A stretch of DNA of 64,000 nt. Origin: Acanthaster planci (lineage: Eukaryota; Echinodermata; Asteroidea; Valvatida; Acanthasteridae). The DNA lies in contig NW_019091356.1 in assembly GCF_001949145.1 (NCBI RefSeq), positions 460,938 to 524,937 on the forward strand, in the 5' to 3' direction. The notes under the pieces are model-generated. The model ran no database searches. It saw nothing but the letters and a program-made list of their open reading frames with translations, and was not told where the DNA came from. Shown here piece by piece: positions 25,101 to 37,530 of the stretch (its first letter is position 1; each line of letters opens with the position of its first letter). The translations under genes and the position numbers were made by a program.

Positions 25101-25932
25101 TTGTGATATTTACATCAAAGATGGTTATGGTAATCAGTATCATGGTGTTGAATCCTAAATTTCTGGAAGAGTATAATTTCGAAAATTTTCAAGAGTTGTT
25201 TTGAGTTTCATTCCCTTTGAATAGTAAAGAGCTGAGTGTATGTGAACATTAAAGAAGTGACTGTTTTGTTTTTAGACCTTAGTTATCTATGTATCGTGAT
25301 CATACTTGAATCTTATCAGTACATTTTTTCAAAAGATTCTTATGTTCGTCTAGTAAAAGTACAAACTTTTTGAATGAGTTTAATAGGCGGAAGCTTTCAT
25401 ATTTAGCTCAGTTTTTATAACGGTCAGTCCCAATTTCCACCGTTTTGTGCATCAATCATCACACTCGCCGAGAAACTTTTGCTATCATCGCGGGTAACTC
25501 ACGAGTGCAGACGGCTCACATCAATAAGCTGTAATCACCTTCATTTGAAAATCCCGACTGGTTTTGGCGGTACACATCAGGAGCAAAGTCAAAAAGGCGC
25601 GAAGTCCTTTCAACAACCGCAAACATCCCCCTAGTGACGAGAATGATGACGATTTCTTCGTGTATGGTCGATTTCTGCCATCTTTGTGTATGTGGGGTAA
25701 GCGATAGGACGTATTCTAACTTGGTTACGAAATGAATATTGATTGAGAAAGTGCAAGAGATAGGGAGATAACCCGGGTACTCATCAAGGCGTGTAAACCT
25801 CGCGAAAATTGGTGCCTGGATTTTGTAAGCCGTAAAATGGGTTTTCAGAAGCTAAAATTGATGACTTTCGTCATCATTCACTGTTAAATGAGATTTGAAG
25901 CTTTTCATGTTGGAGGTAGCAAGTAAACAAAA

Positions 25933-26058
25933 GGTTTGCGGTAGCACCATGGATATATCTCTTTGTTGAGCATGTGGTTCTGAAAAGAAAAAAAACGGTG
26001 GTACTCAACGTTTCGGACAGTTTGTTCTGTCTGTCGTCCCATGGTGCTACCCGAAACC
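25933..26058. mobile_element. MITE-like element with 20-bp terminal inverted repeats
   Basis: The left end GGTTTGCGGTAGCACCATGG (25933-25952) and the reverse complement of the right end (26039-26058) match at 18 of 20 positions. Inside, GTTGAG near 25966 and CTCAAC near 26005 form a second, nested inverted pair. The element is 126 bases and carries no coding sequence. It is probably a non-autonomous DNA transposon. No target-site duplication could be fixed, so the superfamily is unknown. Confidence 0.65.
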
Positions 26059-27194
26059 TATTCCATTCATTGTTATTAACCTAATCAAATATTGTTCTGG
26101 TATTCCTCACACAAAATACGTATCGTGGAAAAAGTTGACCTAGGCCTATTGCCTACATTAGTTTATAACCCATAAAATATTATGTCTACTTTTGAACGTG
26201 CGGGCGATCTTTGAAATTTACAGGAACCACAAAGCACAAGTTGAGTTTTAACATTTGGAAAAGACAGTCAGTTCCCGTCATAATTGCCGCCACCATAGTA
26301 GCTGAAGGGGCCCGACGGAACGTGCGCCATTGCGTACACACCAGAGCTGTTAAAATCATTAGAATAACCTATTATACATTGCCAAATCACCTAGCAAGTG
26401 TTATGTTCTGTGGTTAAGACATTAAGACAATATTGAAAACAAACCGGCCTCATAACAAATGCATGACAACATGTGAATTTAAATGGCCACAGACTTTTCT
26501 TCATGGGAGCATGATTAAAGCAAGAGCACTGTCAAATTGTTAATGCGGGCTTGAAAAAGAAATCTCGACAGGAGAGCAAAAATTACTGTAATTGAATAAA
26601 AGTGCGGTTGATGAACAGAGCTATGCAATTACCTTATCTCGCTGTTGTGAATGTAAACACACAGAGGTCTCCAGCACTTTTGCTTTATGGTTTCACCTAG
26701 ATTTTGTGAATTAACTCTTTTACGGTGCACCTACCAGATTCTTGGGCAATTTCTCAAACCTTGGTTTCGTTTCAGGTCGATGCGGCTTCATTTTGCTCCC
26801 GTATTCAGCACGTGTAAGCCCTTTATTTTTCAATCGTGATTGGAGAGAGTTCAAACTGATGTTTCTTATTATACAGGTTTTACGCTTAGCGTAACGTATA
26901 ACTATATTCGAACTCCAGAAAAGGACACCAATATCATCAAAGAGTGTCTGAATTCAAAGAAAAGAGGTCAGAAATGGCCGCATGCTAACGGACGATTGGA
27001 AAGATTTTACTCCTATGTATCGTGCGTTCGCTTGTTGAGTTCTTGCAAAGGAGAATGGACTGCATATACAGTATACTAACCGACCCGTAACAACTAATAA
27101 TATCTTTTGTAGACCTCTTTGAAACACTCGGGCGCCCTCAACTGAAATCAAATGGTACGAGTTACTTTTGTGGTCGTCGACATGTATTTATCCA
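26059..27194. other. Non-coding, no gene seen
   Basis: This is unique, moderately CpG-rich sequence. Short open frames near 26211-26417 and 26840-27079 match nothing known. Confidence 0.5.
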
Positions 27195-27425
27195 TACTAC
27201 TCAAAAAGTTAAGGACCACTTCTCACTTTGTGTATACTTTTTTATATGAGATATTTTTATGCTGAAAATTGCTCAATTAATATAAATGTCCTGAATTTTT
27301 AAATTTTCTTTTATTCCAGTGAGAACACCATCTAGACGAACAGAAAAATGAAACAACAAGACCCCATTCATCACTGGGAAAAATGCAAGTTAAGAAGAGG
27401 TCCTAAACCTTTGTTGAATAGTGTA
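27195..27425. mobile_element. Tc1/mariner-like MITE
   Basis: The element starts TACTACTCAAAAAGTTAAGG and continues with GGACCACTTCT. The right end, reverse complemented, reads TACACTATTCAACAAAGG and then TTTAGGACCTCTTCTTAAC. The two degenerate terminal inverted repeats of about 30-35 bases share the GGACC-x-CTTCT block, and both edges carry TA. TA flanks and a CAAAAAGTTAAGG-type end are typical of Tc1/mariner derivatives. At 231 bases with no transposase, it must be non-autonomous. Confidence 0.55.
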
Positions 27426-30419
27426 TTAAAGTAGCTTCCATGGGCATAATTTGCTAGTTCGTTTCTATGGTCCAACTTATCACGACAATTTGAAAATCAA
27501 TATACACGTGTATACTTGTTTTATGTCGTTTCCTTTTTACATAGTTTTATCTTTCTAGCTTATTATTGGAAGTAACCTGTTGGTGTGATTTTTTTATACA
27601 ACTTTTTTTGTGAATTTTTGTCACAACGACACACAAAACCCCTTTTCTGGGGTGCATTGATTTGAATGGCAAATGACATTACATGTATTTCTTGTTACTG
27701 AAATAATGCAAATGCTGTGATTTGTTTTGTTGTTCATCTCAACCCGGTTTCGTGATTCACATGGTAATTATGAATAATTTAATGTTTTATTGCAAAGCGG
27801 GCCTCTTTCTTCGGAACTTGCAGCAAGAACCCCACACCGATGACATATTTTCCTTCAGCCAATGTCCATACACATGTACATATTACACGCGACAGATGCA
27901 TTGCCTGGCTTAGTTTAACACACTATTTTTGCCCGTTTGCATTGAGACTTGAATTGTGTGTTAGGGGGACGAGCTGTCTTAATTGCAATCTGTTCGCAAT
28001 CCTCGGCATGTGTGTGTTTGCTGTCTCAATATTTACCAGCCAATACTTGCCGAGGCTCCTGGAAATCCGCACTTTTCATATTGATTTGGCGCTTGGACAG
28101 CGCGAGAATTGATCCCGCTATTTGGCAATGGGATCGCACCTTTAAGAGCGGACCTGCATCGCGCATAATATTAATAAGCACTCTGAAGAACTTCTGTCTG
28201 TCTTAATCAGTAATCTGTCGCTCAAGACACAGCTGAAGATATGAACTACAAGATGGATGACGTTTGCAACGGTTCGTCTTTTTCAGTATTGTTAATTCTC
28301 AAGTCCTCGGAAGCAAGAACTTCGACATAATTGTCTCTGCTTGGCAAATATTTTGTTAAGGCGAGTGGAACGTTATGAACAAAAACTACCTCTACTGTGG
28401 ATGGATCGACCGTATGTTGCATTAGTGCAGGTTGCTCATCCACGTTTCTGGAGTACCATCGTGATTTACACCTGACATATCATATGACTCGAACGAAAGC
28501 AGCGAAGATGAGCATAATTGAGGACTTCTTTTGCGAGTTGACAGAACCGGGTAGTCCGACGAAGTATGGATGAAAGAGATCCACTGTCTGCGCTTGCTGG
28601 ACCCTGGCAGTCCTTCTTGCTAAATGAACATTGTACGGCATATAGTATTTCACTTCTCGAAAATCAGAGCTCGTTTTGCTCGTATTTTCTCCAACCTCAA
28701 GCTATATATGGACCAGAATAAAATATTACTATTATTTATATGTTTTCCACAACCCTCTTACCGATTACATTTCTTTACGGAAAAAAATCGAGCCAGCAAT
28801 ACTGTGTACTCAGGCAACTCCAAGAAAGTATGAGTAAATTGGTAAAAGTGATTTTGAAAATTATAGCAAAATAATATCCTCACTATTGCGAGATTTACTG
28901 GAGCATTGCACCAGAAAGACATTTTTTGAAGTAAAAACTGTTGTAAAACTTTTCGAACCTTTCACAAATACCGTCGAATTAACAATGACTGCGTGAAGTG
29001 TCAACTTTAAGTTTCCGATAAAATTACCGGGCCTCTTTAATTTTTTCCTCCTGGACTAGTGAATTTGTTCTTACTTATTGGCATTCAAACAAAATCCACT
29101 AGAAACTAACAAAACTCAACTCAAGAGTCAAATTTGAAAACCGTTTCTTTTTTTAATCTGTTCACAGCATTTTTGGTGCATTGTTTATCGTGATACATAG
29201 CCCAAAAACCTCCAATGACTTTGATAAGTCGAATATTATTATAATTTGACGTGTAATAAAGAGATTTCACGAGATTCAATCAAGCGAACTGTAACTAATG
29301 ATTTACCAACAATAAGGCATTCAGAAGAATAGGCGAAAAAACAAAACAAAAACGAAACAAATGACCTCATAACACGGCTGTGGGTGCTGTCCTTCTATTT
29401 CCTTGAACTTGCATCCAGACCTTAACATTCAGGCTCTTTGCGGAAAAGGTGCTCGAGTCAGAAATACTCCAGCCTGTGAAATCTTTAAGGAGCGCGTTTG
29501 ACTTCGCGTGCAGAAAAAAAAAAATCGGCCGTATTTTCCCGCCAAGATGACATCTGAAAGCCAGGGAGCAGGACCCCATGTGAAGTCGCCGTTATGAGTC
29601 ACAACAGTTTGGATTGCAGACAACGGGGGTCTTTTGTTTCTCGAAGTCGGCTTAAGTTGACTCTTGACGAATCGGATCGGTGAGTGATAACGAAGTAAAG
29701 GTCTCTCATATGAGAACTTTCTGTCACAGGAGATGAAACAAGGAAACTATGAGACGGGCGGTCACGTTTTCAATTCACTGAAAAGGTTTTTTGTCTTTTT
29801 TTTCCTGCTAGACGCTGAATTGCACAAGGTGGAAAGTGATATTATTCTTTCAGAAGTTATTTCTGATTTGGCCTAAGTGGCCTTGTTGCAAAATGCATGC
29901 ACTGTACTTACTTCCATGAACGCCAATGATTGTTCTCACGACGAAGAAGTTACTTATTACAAAGATTAAGATCAAGATGAAATAACAAACTTTGGTTGTG
30001 CTGCTGAGATTTCATATATCCTATCCAGTTGCTTAAAAAGAAATATACATATATTGTAAAAATTTATTCTACAATAAAGTTTAAGCGGGATATACTCAAC
30101 AGGCACAAAGATATTCAATGCTGGGTGTTCTCTGAATCATATTCGCCTAACCACCACTCCCACGCAATACCCCATGTACAGATTGAATTGTCCGCATAAC
30201 CATTTGCTGCATTGTTAGTTACTTCAGGATATATCGCTAGAACAAGATCTGTTTACTTAATATTAATCATCAATTATATAGTACTTGACTTGCTTAACCA
30301 AAAAGGAGAATGTTTTATTTTTTTGATCGTGCAAAACGTTGGGACGATATTTTTCACTTCCGTTCGTAGAAAACACTCGGTTGTCGTTTCAAAAGCTTTC
30401 CTATTCATGAAAACAGTCA
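27426..30419. other. Non-coding upstream DNA, no supported gene
   Basis: This is unique sequence with elevated CpG. A minus-strand frame at 28246-28443 (65 codons) is acidic and not low-complexity, but it has no ATG at its start, no clear splice context and no known relative. An A-rich stretch lies at 29337-29361. Confidence 0.45.
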
Positions 30420-30862
30420 CTGCTCTAGCCACTGGGCGTGACTATTTCCATATCAAAGCGCTCCTCCCGCGATGATTGGCCGATGAAAGGGCTTTTTCTA
30501 GTATGGTAATTTATTAAAATAAGGCGATCCCATTTTGACCTTGCTGAGGGCAGTCATCACGTACGGAGGGGGCCACAGCAAGTGCGACGACGGTATCGCG
30601 CTGTGTGTGAGACAGCCAAGTGTGACTTCCGATGTGTTTACGTACAGTCCGTGCGTGGCCGGCTGTGGATGGTATGGTGCCGCGTGCTTAGCGTGTACAC
30701 GGTATTCTCGTAACACATTCTGGGTCCGGAAACTTTGTGAAGATTTGAAGGGAAAAAAAGGTTCTTTTTCACATGATTCTCTGACTGGATTACCGTCCAT
30801 TCTTTGCGGGACGCTGAAGGCAGGCCGTGTGCAAGCAGCACAGCTGTCCAGAAGGTGGAAAT
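30420..30862 (+). promoter_or_regulatory. Putative promoter and 5' UTR of the neogenin/DCC-type gene
   Basis: This segment directly precedes the signal-peptide exon and is CpG-rich, especially 30550-30720. An inverted CCAAT box (ATTGG, 30475-30479) lies about 36 bases before a TATA-like TATTAAAATAAGG (30512-30524). Initiation near 30545-30560 would fit that spacing. A leader from there carries short upstream ORFs: ATG at 30669 ends at TAA 30711-30713, another ATG at 30674 closes within six codons, and a further ATG near 30773 closes after three. All end before the main ATG, so they could damp translation. No transcript start is proven, and additional upstream non-coding exons are possible. 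Confidence 0.45.
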
Positions 30863-30986
30863 ATGGCTCACAGTCGGACTAAACTTAACTGGAAGTCGGG
30901 ATATTGTATGGGAATTTCACGTGTTCCGCTGTTCTGTCTGGTGGTGTGTGTTCTGAGTTTACTCAGTCCGTCAACTCTGGGCCAAG
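30863..30986 (+). CDS. NEO1/DCC-like: Neogenin/DCC-type receptor, exon 1 (signal peptide)
   Basis: The exon encodes residues 1-41 plus one base of codon 42. ATG 30863 has A at -3 and G at +4 and is the first in-frame ATG after a TGA at 30815-30817. A second in-frame ATG at residue 16 (30908, T at -3) would shorten a long basic N-terminus (HSRTKLNWK) to a classical 26-residue leader. The hydrophobic core spans residues 21-36 (VPLFCLVVCVLSLLSP), with cleavage likely after Gly40 (STLG-Q). The exon closes at CAAG|GTAGGT, in phase 1. Its last G joins AT at the start of the Ig exon 32 kb downstream to form Asp42, so the phases agree. The link rests on phase, strand, signal peptide and absence of any other candidate between, not on a transcript. 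In the family the product is a type I membrane receptor for netrins and RGMs, acting in axon guidance and cell adhesion. Confidence 0.75.
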
Positions 30987-33900
30987 GTAGGTACCGTTGC
31001 ACAGTAAAAGTTGGCAGTTTCGGGCTGCATGAAACAGTGTGATTTTAGCTTCACAGCGAGTTAGGTATTCTGAATTTCTATAAGATATTCGAACATGTAA
31101 ATGAACAGTTTGTGTTATTTTTGTACAGTAGAACACTTCCTGCAGAAATAAGGCATTAAAAGTAAAATTTCTCTCGGAAGCTTAAGTTTCCACAGCCTTT
31201 CAGGCATGTCAGAGATCTTTAGTTGGATCAAACTGCAGGCTACCACCGGTGTTTGAATGGGGGAGGGGGGGGGCTTATGGTCAACAGAAGGGCTTTGCAA
31301 ACTACGACGTTATCTTTTGTATCTCCAAAGTGATACAATATCCATGGTGTGTCAATAAAATCGTGCTTTGTAGTAAACACAATGTCAAGATTGGGATGGA
31401 AACGATGTAATGGACCATTACTCAAATGCCGAGATACATGTGCATGTATGACCAGCGCAGGGAGGACTATAATTTAAAGGAAGAAAGTCAATCAGGAGGC
31501 TGAGAAAAACCTTTTTTAAGTTGTTGGGTGGAAAGGAATATTCATTGTACTTTCTCATTGTGTAAATTATTCCATGTTTATAGTTTTGTAGCAAAAATAG
31601 ATCGGGACCCTTTATGTATCATTACATTGTAGGGGCCTACTACAAGTTTATTTTCCTTTAACATGACTTTACACAGCATGCGTAAACTGCTATTGTTTAG
31701 AACAGGCACAGCATTGAAGTGTAATGACCCTCCACTTTAAGCAGTGACAGAGGATCGCTTGTAAGGTGCTCTCTGCTTATACACTGTTTATTGTTGATAA
31801 GCCTAGTCTCAAAAGAATCCTGGGGTATTTGGTTATTGTGGGAGAGAATAAGAGAGCTGTCAATAGATCAATACATTGTCTGTTTGTGCTCAAGGGGCAG
31901 GGGTTCAGTAACCTTGAAGACTGCAAAACCCCCACCTAATAAATGCGAAATTCCATCCCTTCCTCTGAAAGCTATGTCCTTTCTAAGCCACCTTGGATTG
32001 AATAAAACAAGGGGCGCCCTATTGAGCTTGTTTTGTATTCCTGGCAAACGGTTCCACTGTGGAGTGCAGTCACCCAAGAACCTTGATTGACCACACAGTA
32101 GTCAGTAGTAGGGCTGGTCATTGGCTTCTGGTCATTTGAGTATAGCTATCTTGTACTTGTACATGTACTTCCTCTTTAACTGCAGACTGCAGGGGGCCGG
32201 GAGACTTAAGGCATAAATATCAGTGGACCAGCCACAGACTTTGGACTTGAAAACAAACTAGTTTCAGTGATTCCGAACTGACATTAACCTCCAGCAGTGC
32301 TGCAGAGCCTCTGGTGTGTTGAGTCATAAAAATTGGAGGATCACCTTAAAGACAAGCAAAGATTTCTTTTATCTTTACGTTTGCACAATTGCATTCTATG
32401 AGACCAAATTTTCTGAGAAACTATCTGTGTGTGTGTACATGTAGGTTAGTCATGATTAGTCCAACCAGAGTGAGACATGAAGCTTGTTTCATAAAAATAC
32501 ACGAGGCCTAAAGCTGAATTTTTGCTGTATCTTAACTGCTGTGAGGTGGGTGATAAAAGAGATACGCTCAGTTGTTCTGAGAAAAGCCATGTTGAAATTA
32601 GCCAGGAGCTTGGCTTTGGAAGTCTAATAACACTGCCCATGCAGGTGGATCATGCAGTCCAAGTAGCTATGTTTCCAAAGTTACTGTGGTTACAGACATT
32701 TTACAATTAGGTACAGATGCATGAGATAACAGTGTTGGACTCAATATTCCGATAGATTTACACTCCCAACTATTGCACACTTTGTACCCTCTGTTTTTTG
32801 CCACCATGAATTTAATTATATATGTAGGCCTACCGTAACATCAGTTTAATGATCATGTTTTGTTTGATCAGTTTTAATTGATTTGATGTAATATCTTGAT
32901 GTCCAAGGGCACATCCTTTGAAATTTAAGTACAAAATACGCACCATGCTGACAATAACTTATATTAAGAATATTTTCATTGGTCATGAAATTTCATGAGG
33001 TTTTTCATGTCAGACATACATTGCATGTAGTGTGATCTTGTTACGTACAGTTCAGTGGACAGTGACAAATAGCACACTTGTGCAATGTAGATCAAGCAGA
33101 AAATTTACAGGCTGCAAACCAGCCAAAATTTGATGTGAAATGTGTGCCTGAGGAATTTCAGTTGGCAAGCCTTCCCCTTCCAACATGCATAGAGAATGTG
33201 TCGCTTCATCATCTACAGCTCCCACTGGGACAAGTCGACAGTGTGACTGTCAGACCTTCTTTTTTGCTTCCAATATTTTCGAGTTTTCATGGCTTGATAG
33301 TGACAAGTTCGCTCAAAAGAATTTCCCAGGTCTCAGTGATCAACTTTAAAGGGGTTTTTGTAGTCATGAATGGTCTAAAACTTGGATGCACGGAAGCAAA
33401 AAAATATGCAAACTGCTTTATGAAATGAAGACATTGGACATTATGCATGGAGGGCTTTCTGTGCCTTGATTTATTGCATGCAATGTGCATTTAAACCATA
33501 GCAATGGGTGTTCCCGAAGAGCGCCACCACCCCAACAGTATGCATTAACTACTTAGCAACAGAGAATGCTCAGTGGACACATATGTAGTATTGTTAGTGA
33601 TAGTGCCATGTCATAAGAAATGAAAGGGCTGAGACTTGTTAGGGTTTGGGGAATAAAATGGATTTATACATAACTCCTGAGGCTGTGTTACCTGTGTGTC
33701 TAACACTTCTACTTGTGCGCAAACAATCTGTGTCGTTGCAATCTGAGTTTACTAAAATGACATTTCATTCTGACATTTCTCATCAATTATTGATGTTCCA
33801 TTGGACCAAATCAACAAAGAATATTGTTACATACATGTACATGTCTATACCAGTTTGGACAAAAAATTTTTTACTTACATGTGTAGGCCTATAATTTGCA

Positions 33901-36900
33901 AGTCAAATTGGAAACTACCTTCATTTTGCTTAAAATACACTACTTTCACCAGAATTTACAATAAAGCGAGACCAATTTGGAAAGTTTTTAAGGGTTTTCC
34001 TTTGGTTCTTAACTTGAAGAAGTTAGTCACTGGCAAACTCCCTTTCTTGTTGTAGACTTTGCCCACACACCTTGACCCAAAATGAGGAGAATGATTGCTT
34101 GAAACCTTGGGGGTAATAAGAACAACAATGCACAGTTTTCCCTCGCCATGAAATCCACACAGTTACCAGGTTCCCAGAAACTGATAGACAAAGTATTTGG
34201 CAAGGTTGGAGATTTGCTTGCATGGTTTGTCATTGACCACAGCTGACTGAGTGTATTATTCCAATGGCAAACCGACAGCACCAGCCTATTCATACTCCAC
34301 AGTGTCTGGATTCGTTCAGTAACAATAACAATGACGCACCTAAAATACCTTCATTCTGTTCAGCTGGTTTGACAATTGTAAGCGTACCTGCTGAGTGGGT
34401 AACAAAACAACCTTGATTTTGCCTGCTGATGGGTTTGGCCTCAGCAAACTCTGAGGGCTGCCAAGAAACAAGTCCAAATGGCTCAGTGACATGTGGGACA
34501 TACTGATCTAATAATGCAGCATACACTTACATACATGCATGTACATGTATGTACATGTACGTGCACCTTTGAAGGTTGTGGGGAAACGTCACTCTGTAAA
34601 TGTTGACTTAGGTTCATGTGAAAAGCCTCGGAATCCTTTTTGGGGGGAGTTTCAGAAGTGGCAATTGAAGAAAGTTTCTTCAAATTCAGGGACGGAAATG
34701 AAACCACACATTTGCTCAACACTTGAAAAGGCCCCTAGCTGGGTGGGGTCATGGGATAAAGTAAATATTGGGTACATTAGTCCAATCAGCTCTTTTCACT
34801 GAAAAAAACGGTGATTCATAACACATTGCATGCATATGTTTTTATGTCATGTACATGTACGAGTACAATGTGCAAGAACACAGTCAAATGTATCGTTGAT
34901 GGATGAAGATGATCTGTTATTGATACATTTCTTGAAACTTTCCCATTTAATTAGTAGTCTTAAATTACAAATATTCCACGTGTAGGTTTTTCAAAGGTGA
35001 CTATCAGAAGGTACACCCCAAAGTTAATGGAGGAAATACGAGTACATGCAAAAACAGAGAGCTTTTCAGCATTATTGAATTTTCTCCAGTGGTGGTTTTT
35101 CGGTGACTAAATTGTTTCACGTAATTTGTGTCAACACACAGTAAAATGCAAAATACCGGTACCTACAGGTACTTATTCAGCAGTTGAATATTCTGTCTTT
35201 GTGCTTGAGGCTAGCCCTCAAGTGCCCTGCACGAAACTTAACTTTGACTCTGTCTACCATGGTAAGTTGTCTACAGAGACTTCTGTGTCTGAGCTTTGTG
35301 GTGTCAAGTGTTGACAGGCAAGAGACAAGTCTGTGCTGCTTAATCTTGGCAGAGAGGTTAGAGCTTGTTAAATGTTCATCTGGTGAGGAGAAAAATGAGA
35401 GATTTGTTTAACTTTCACATCTGGAAATGTGTATGATCTGTCATCATAAAGAACAGGTTTGTATGCATTTTCCTTATGGAGAGCCATATTCAGCAGATTC
35501 AGTGGAAAAGAGTATTTTTAGGACGGATTATTGTCCCCTCCCCCACCACCAAAATGAACTTGTCCATTTCTCACATTAGATATTCTTAAATACATACAGG
35601 TAGCTTACAGTGTAAATGAATGTAACATAAAGTTGAAATCGAATGATGTTTGTCCAATGCTTTGCTCTACCATGCAATATTGGTAATGATAAAATCTAAG
35701 TCAAGAGTCCAATCAGAATATAAACCAACACAAAGAACAAACAAAATGTATAAAATTGGCTTGAAGTATTATAAAATGTTACATGTCCCTTTATGGAAGG
35801 GGAAGGTAATTGATAGGTACAAATTTCAAAGGGGAGAGTGTCTTTGCCATAGAATTATACATGTCTAACCTTCAAACCTAGTTCTGTATGACTTGCAATA
35901 CCCCTGTGGACCATAACAACATAATGTACCGGTACCAAGTATCAGTAATTACTACATTTTTGACTGGTCTGATATAATTCTCCAAAGATTCTGATGACAT
36001 AATCAAGTTACCCACTGACATTGTGTATAATCTTAAACCACCAGTCCTGGCATACATGTACTGTACGTGTATTTGATTCAACTTCCGACTTGGTATTATA
36101 ACCAGGTGTTACACAGACCCATACATGCAGTGGGCCTACACTTACCTCCAGCTGATCTCAACATCCAAAACATGTTAATCCCGGTTAAAATACCTCACTG
36201 CAATCATACTCACAGTTAATGTGCATCTGTAGGAGGCTTATTGGATAGGTTTAGGGTAGGGAGGGAGGTACACGTGTAGCATCTGTCAAAAGCAGTTTGT
36301 TGACGGGTGGGTTTGATTACAGAATGTCTTTAAGTGTTGGCTTTGAAATGGAAAAAGAAAGGAAGCTTTCAAGAACGTACAATAAACTATTGGTATTAGA
36401 AAGAATGGTTTATATTTTAAGTGCAAAACCTTGTAGCAAAAACCTAGTAGGCCCTACCTGTCCAAAGTCCAAGCTGTAGCACATAAGTTTTGTCAACATC
36501 TTGGCCTTTGTGTATGTAAGTTCTAACCACGAATTTATTTGACTGGTATACCGTCACATGTCGTAGGATTTTTATCTTACATATTCAAATCAAATTCCTT
36601 TCATCTGTGGTATTGGATCATTTGACAGAAAATTGATATTCAATGCATGTAGTGGTGTGTGATCACATGTTCTTTAAGAGAGAGAATAAAATGAATAGGA
36701 CATCTATCTTAGGTCATTACCATTCAAAGCAACCCCTAGGCCCTTCATTCTCCAGGATACAAGTAGTCCTTCCAGTGTTTAACGAGGAGAGCCAGCAAAT
36801 GTTGGAAAACATCCGATTGTGGTTACAGTGTTTGTCCCTCGCCTTGCTCTACGGTTGCTTCTCTCCATACAGATGGCCCTGTTGTGCTGTCCTCAGCATA

Positions 36901-37247
36901 TCAACAGGCCAATTATGGCAGGTCTAATTTACTGGAAAGCTGTCACTTCAAGTTTAGTGGTGGAAGGGTCCAGGGGAATTTTGAGGTTGGCTTCATCCTT
37001 TGATGGGAACTGCTGCTCTTCTTCAAGTCTTCTCTGCTGTCTTCAGTAATGCCTCTTGGATGTAATTGTGTTGATGACTGATATGTGAGACCAATTACCT
37101 CCTTTATTAGACAGGGTGTCTGACCAAGAGCCTAGATGGGCTAAGAATTCGAGATTGCCACATTCGTGAAATGCTTTGGAATAAAATGTTGAACCAAGGA
37201 CTAGTTTGATAACACCCAGGGTTATGAACCAATTATTGTGCATGGGA
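30987..37247. other. Intron 1, first part: unique and TACATGTA-rich DNA
   Basis: CpG drops quickly after about 31.2 kb. TACATGTA words start near 32158 and become dense around 34529-34565. A G-rich run lies at 31258-31274. No exon or RNA gene is seen. Confidence 0.5.
34529..34565. repeat. TACATGTA-type palindromic cluster
   Basis: This is an imperfect tandem of the self-complementary words TACATGCATGTA, TACATGTA and TACATGTAC in direct contact, forming an alternating purine-pyrimidine tract. It is one of many such clusters in intron 1. Confidence 0.75.
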
Positions 37248-37530
37248 GTTCGGTTGGCGTAGTGGTTCTTTCCTCGCCTTCCACCTCTGCAGTCTGGGTT
37301 CGATTCCCGGCTTAGTCCTCATGTAGATTGGTTTTCAGTCCCTACCTGATTTTGTGGGATTTACCCAGCATATTCTTTTGGGGTTTTCCTCCCACCTCTA
37401 AAACTGTTACTGCTTCTCATTGTCTCCTCTCTACAGGTTTCTTCAGGCTTGTGAGCTACAGTGCCTAGGGTGCTTTTGAGGAATCCTTGGAGTCATTACC
37501 AGAAATAAAATTACAATAATTACTGTTACT
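37248..37530 (+). mobile_element. tRNA-derived SINE
   Basis: The head contains an RNA polymerase III box A, TGGCGTAGTGG (37255-37265), and a box B, GGTTCGATTCC (37297-37307), 31 bases apart, as in tRNA genes. CTTCCACCT sits where the anticodon arm would be. A body with GTGGGATTTACCCAGCA and GGGGTTTTCCTCCCACC follows. The tail is AT-rich and ends near AATAAAATTACAATAATTAC. A tRNA head followed by an unrelated body and AT-rich tail defines a tRNA-derived SINE. The TTTTCCTCCCAC block resembles central domains seen in other marine invertebrate SINEs, but I cannot assign the family. The right boundary is approximate and no target-site duplication was fixed. Confidence 0.8.

Larger units (their letters stand above)
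19101..31150. other. CpG-rich domain upstream of and including the receptor promoter
   Basis: CpG counts rise from about 8-12 per 600 bases (18.0-19.2 kb) to about 30 in 19.2-19.8 kb. They stay high through 20.6-21.2 and 29.4-30.0 kb, then fall to about 12 just after exon 1 and about 8 by 33 kb. The counts were made by eye. Apart from two MITE-like elements and exon 1, no gene is recognised. Open frames at 20861-21238 (+), 21191-21499 (-) and 28246-28443 (-) have no family resemblance. The likely reading is an unmethylated intergenic and promoter region between two methylated, transcribed regions. Confidence 0.55.

Noticed and set aside
37248-37320. Possible functional tRNA gene
   Set aside because: Both pol III boxes are present, but no proper acceptor stem pairs around them and the sequence continues into a SINE body and AT-rich tail.
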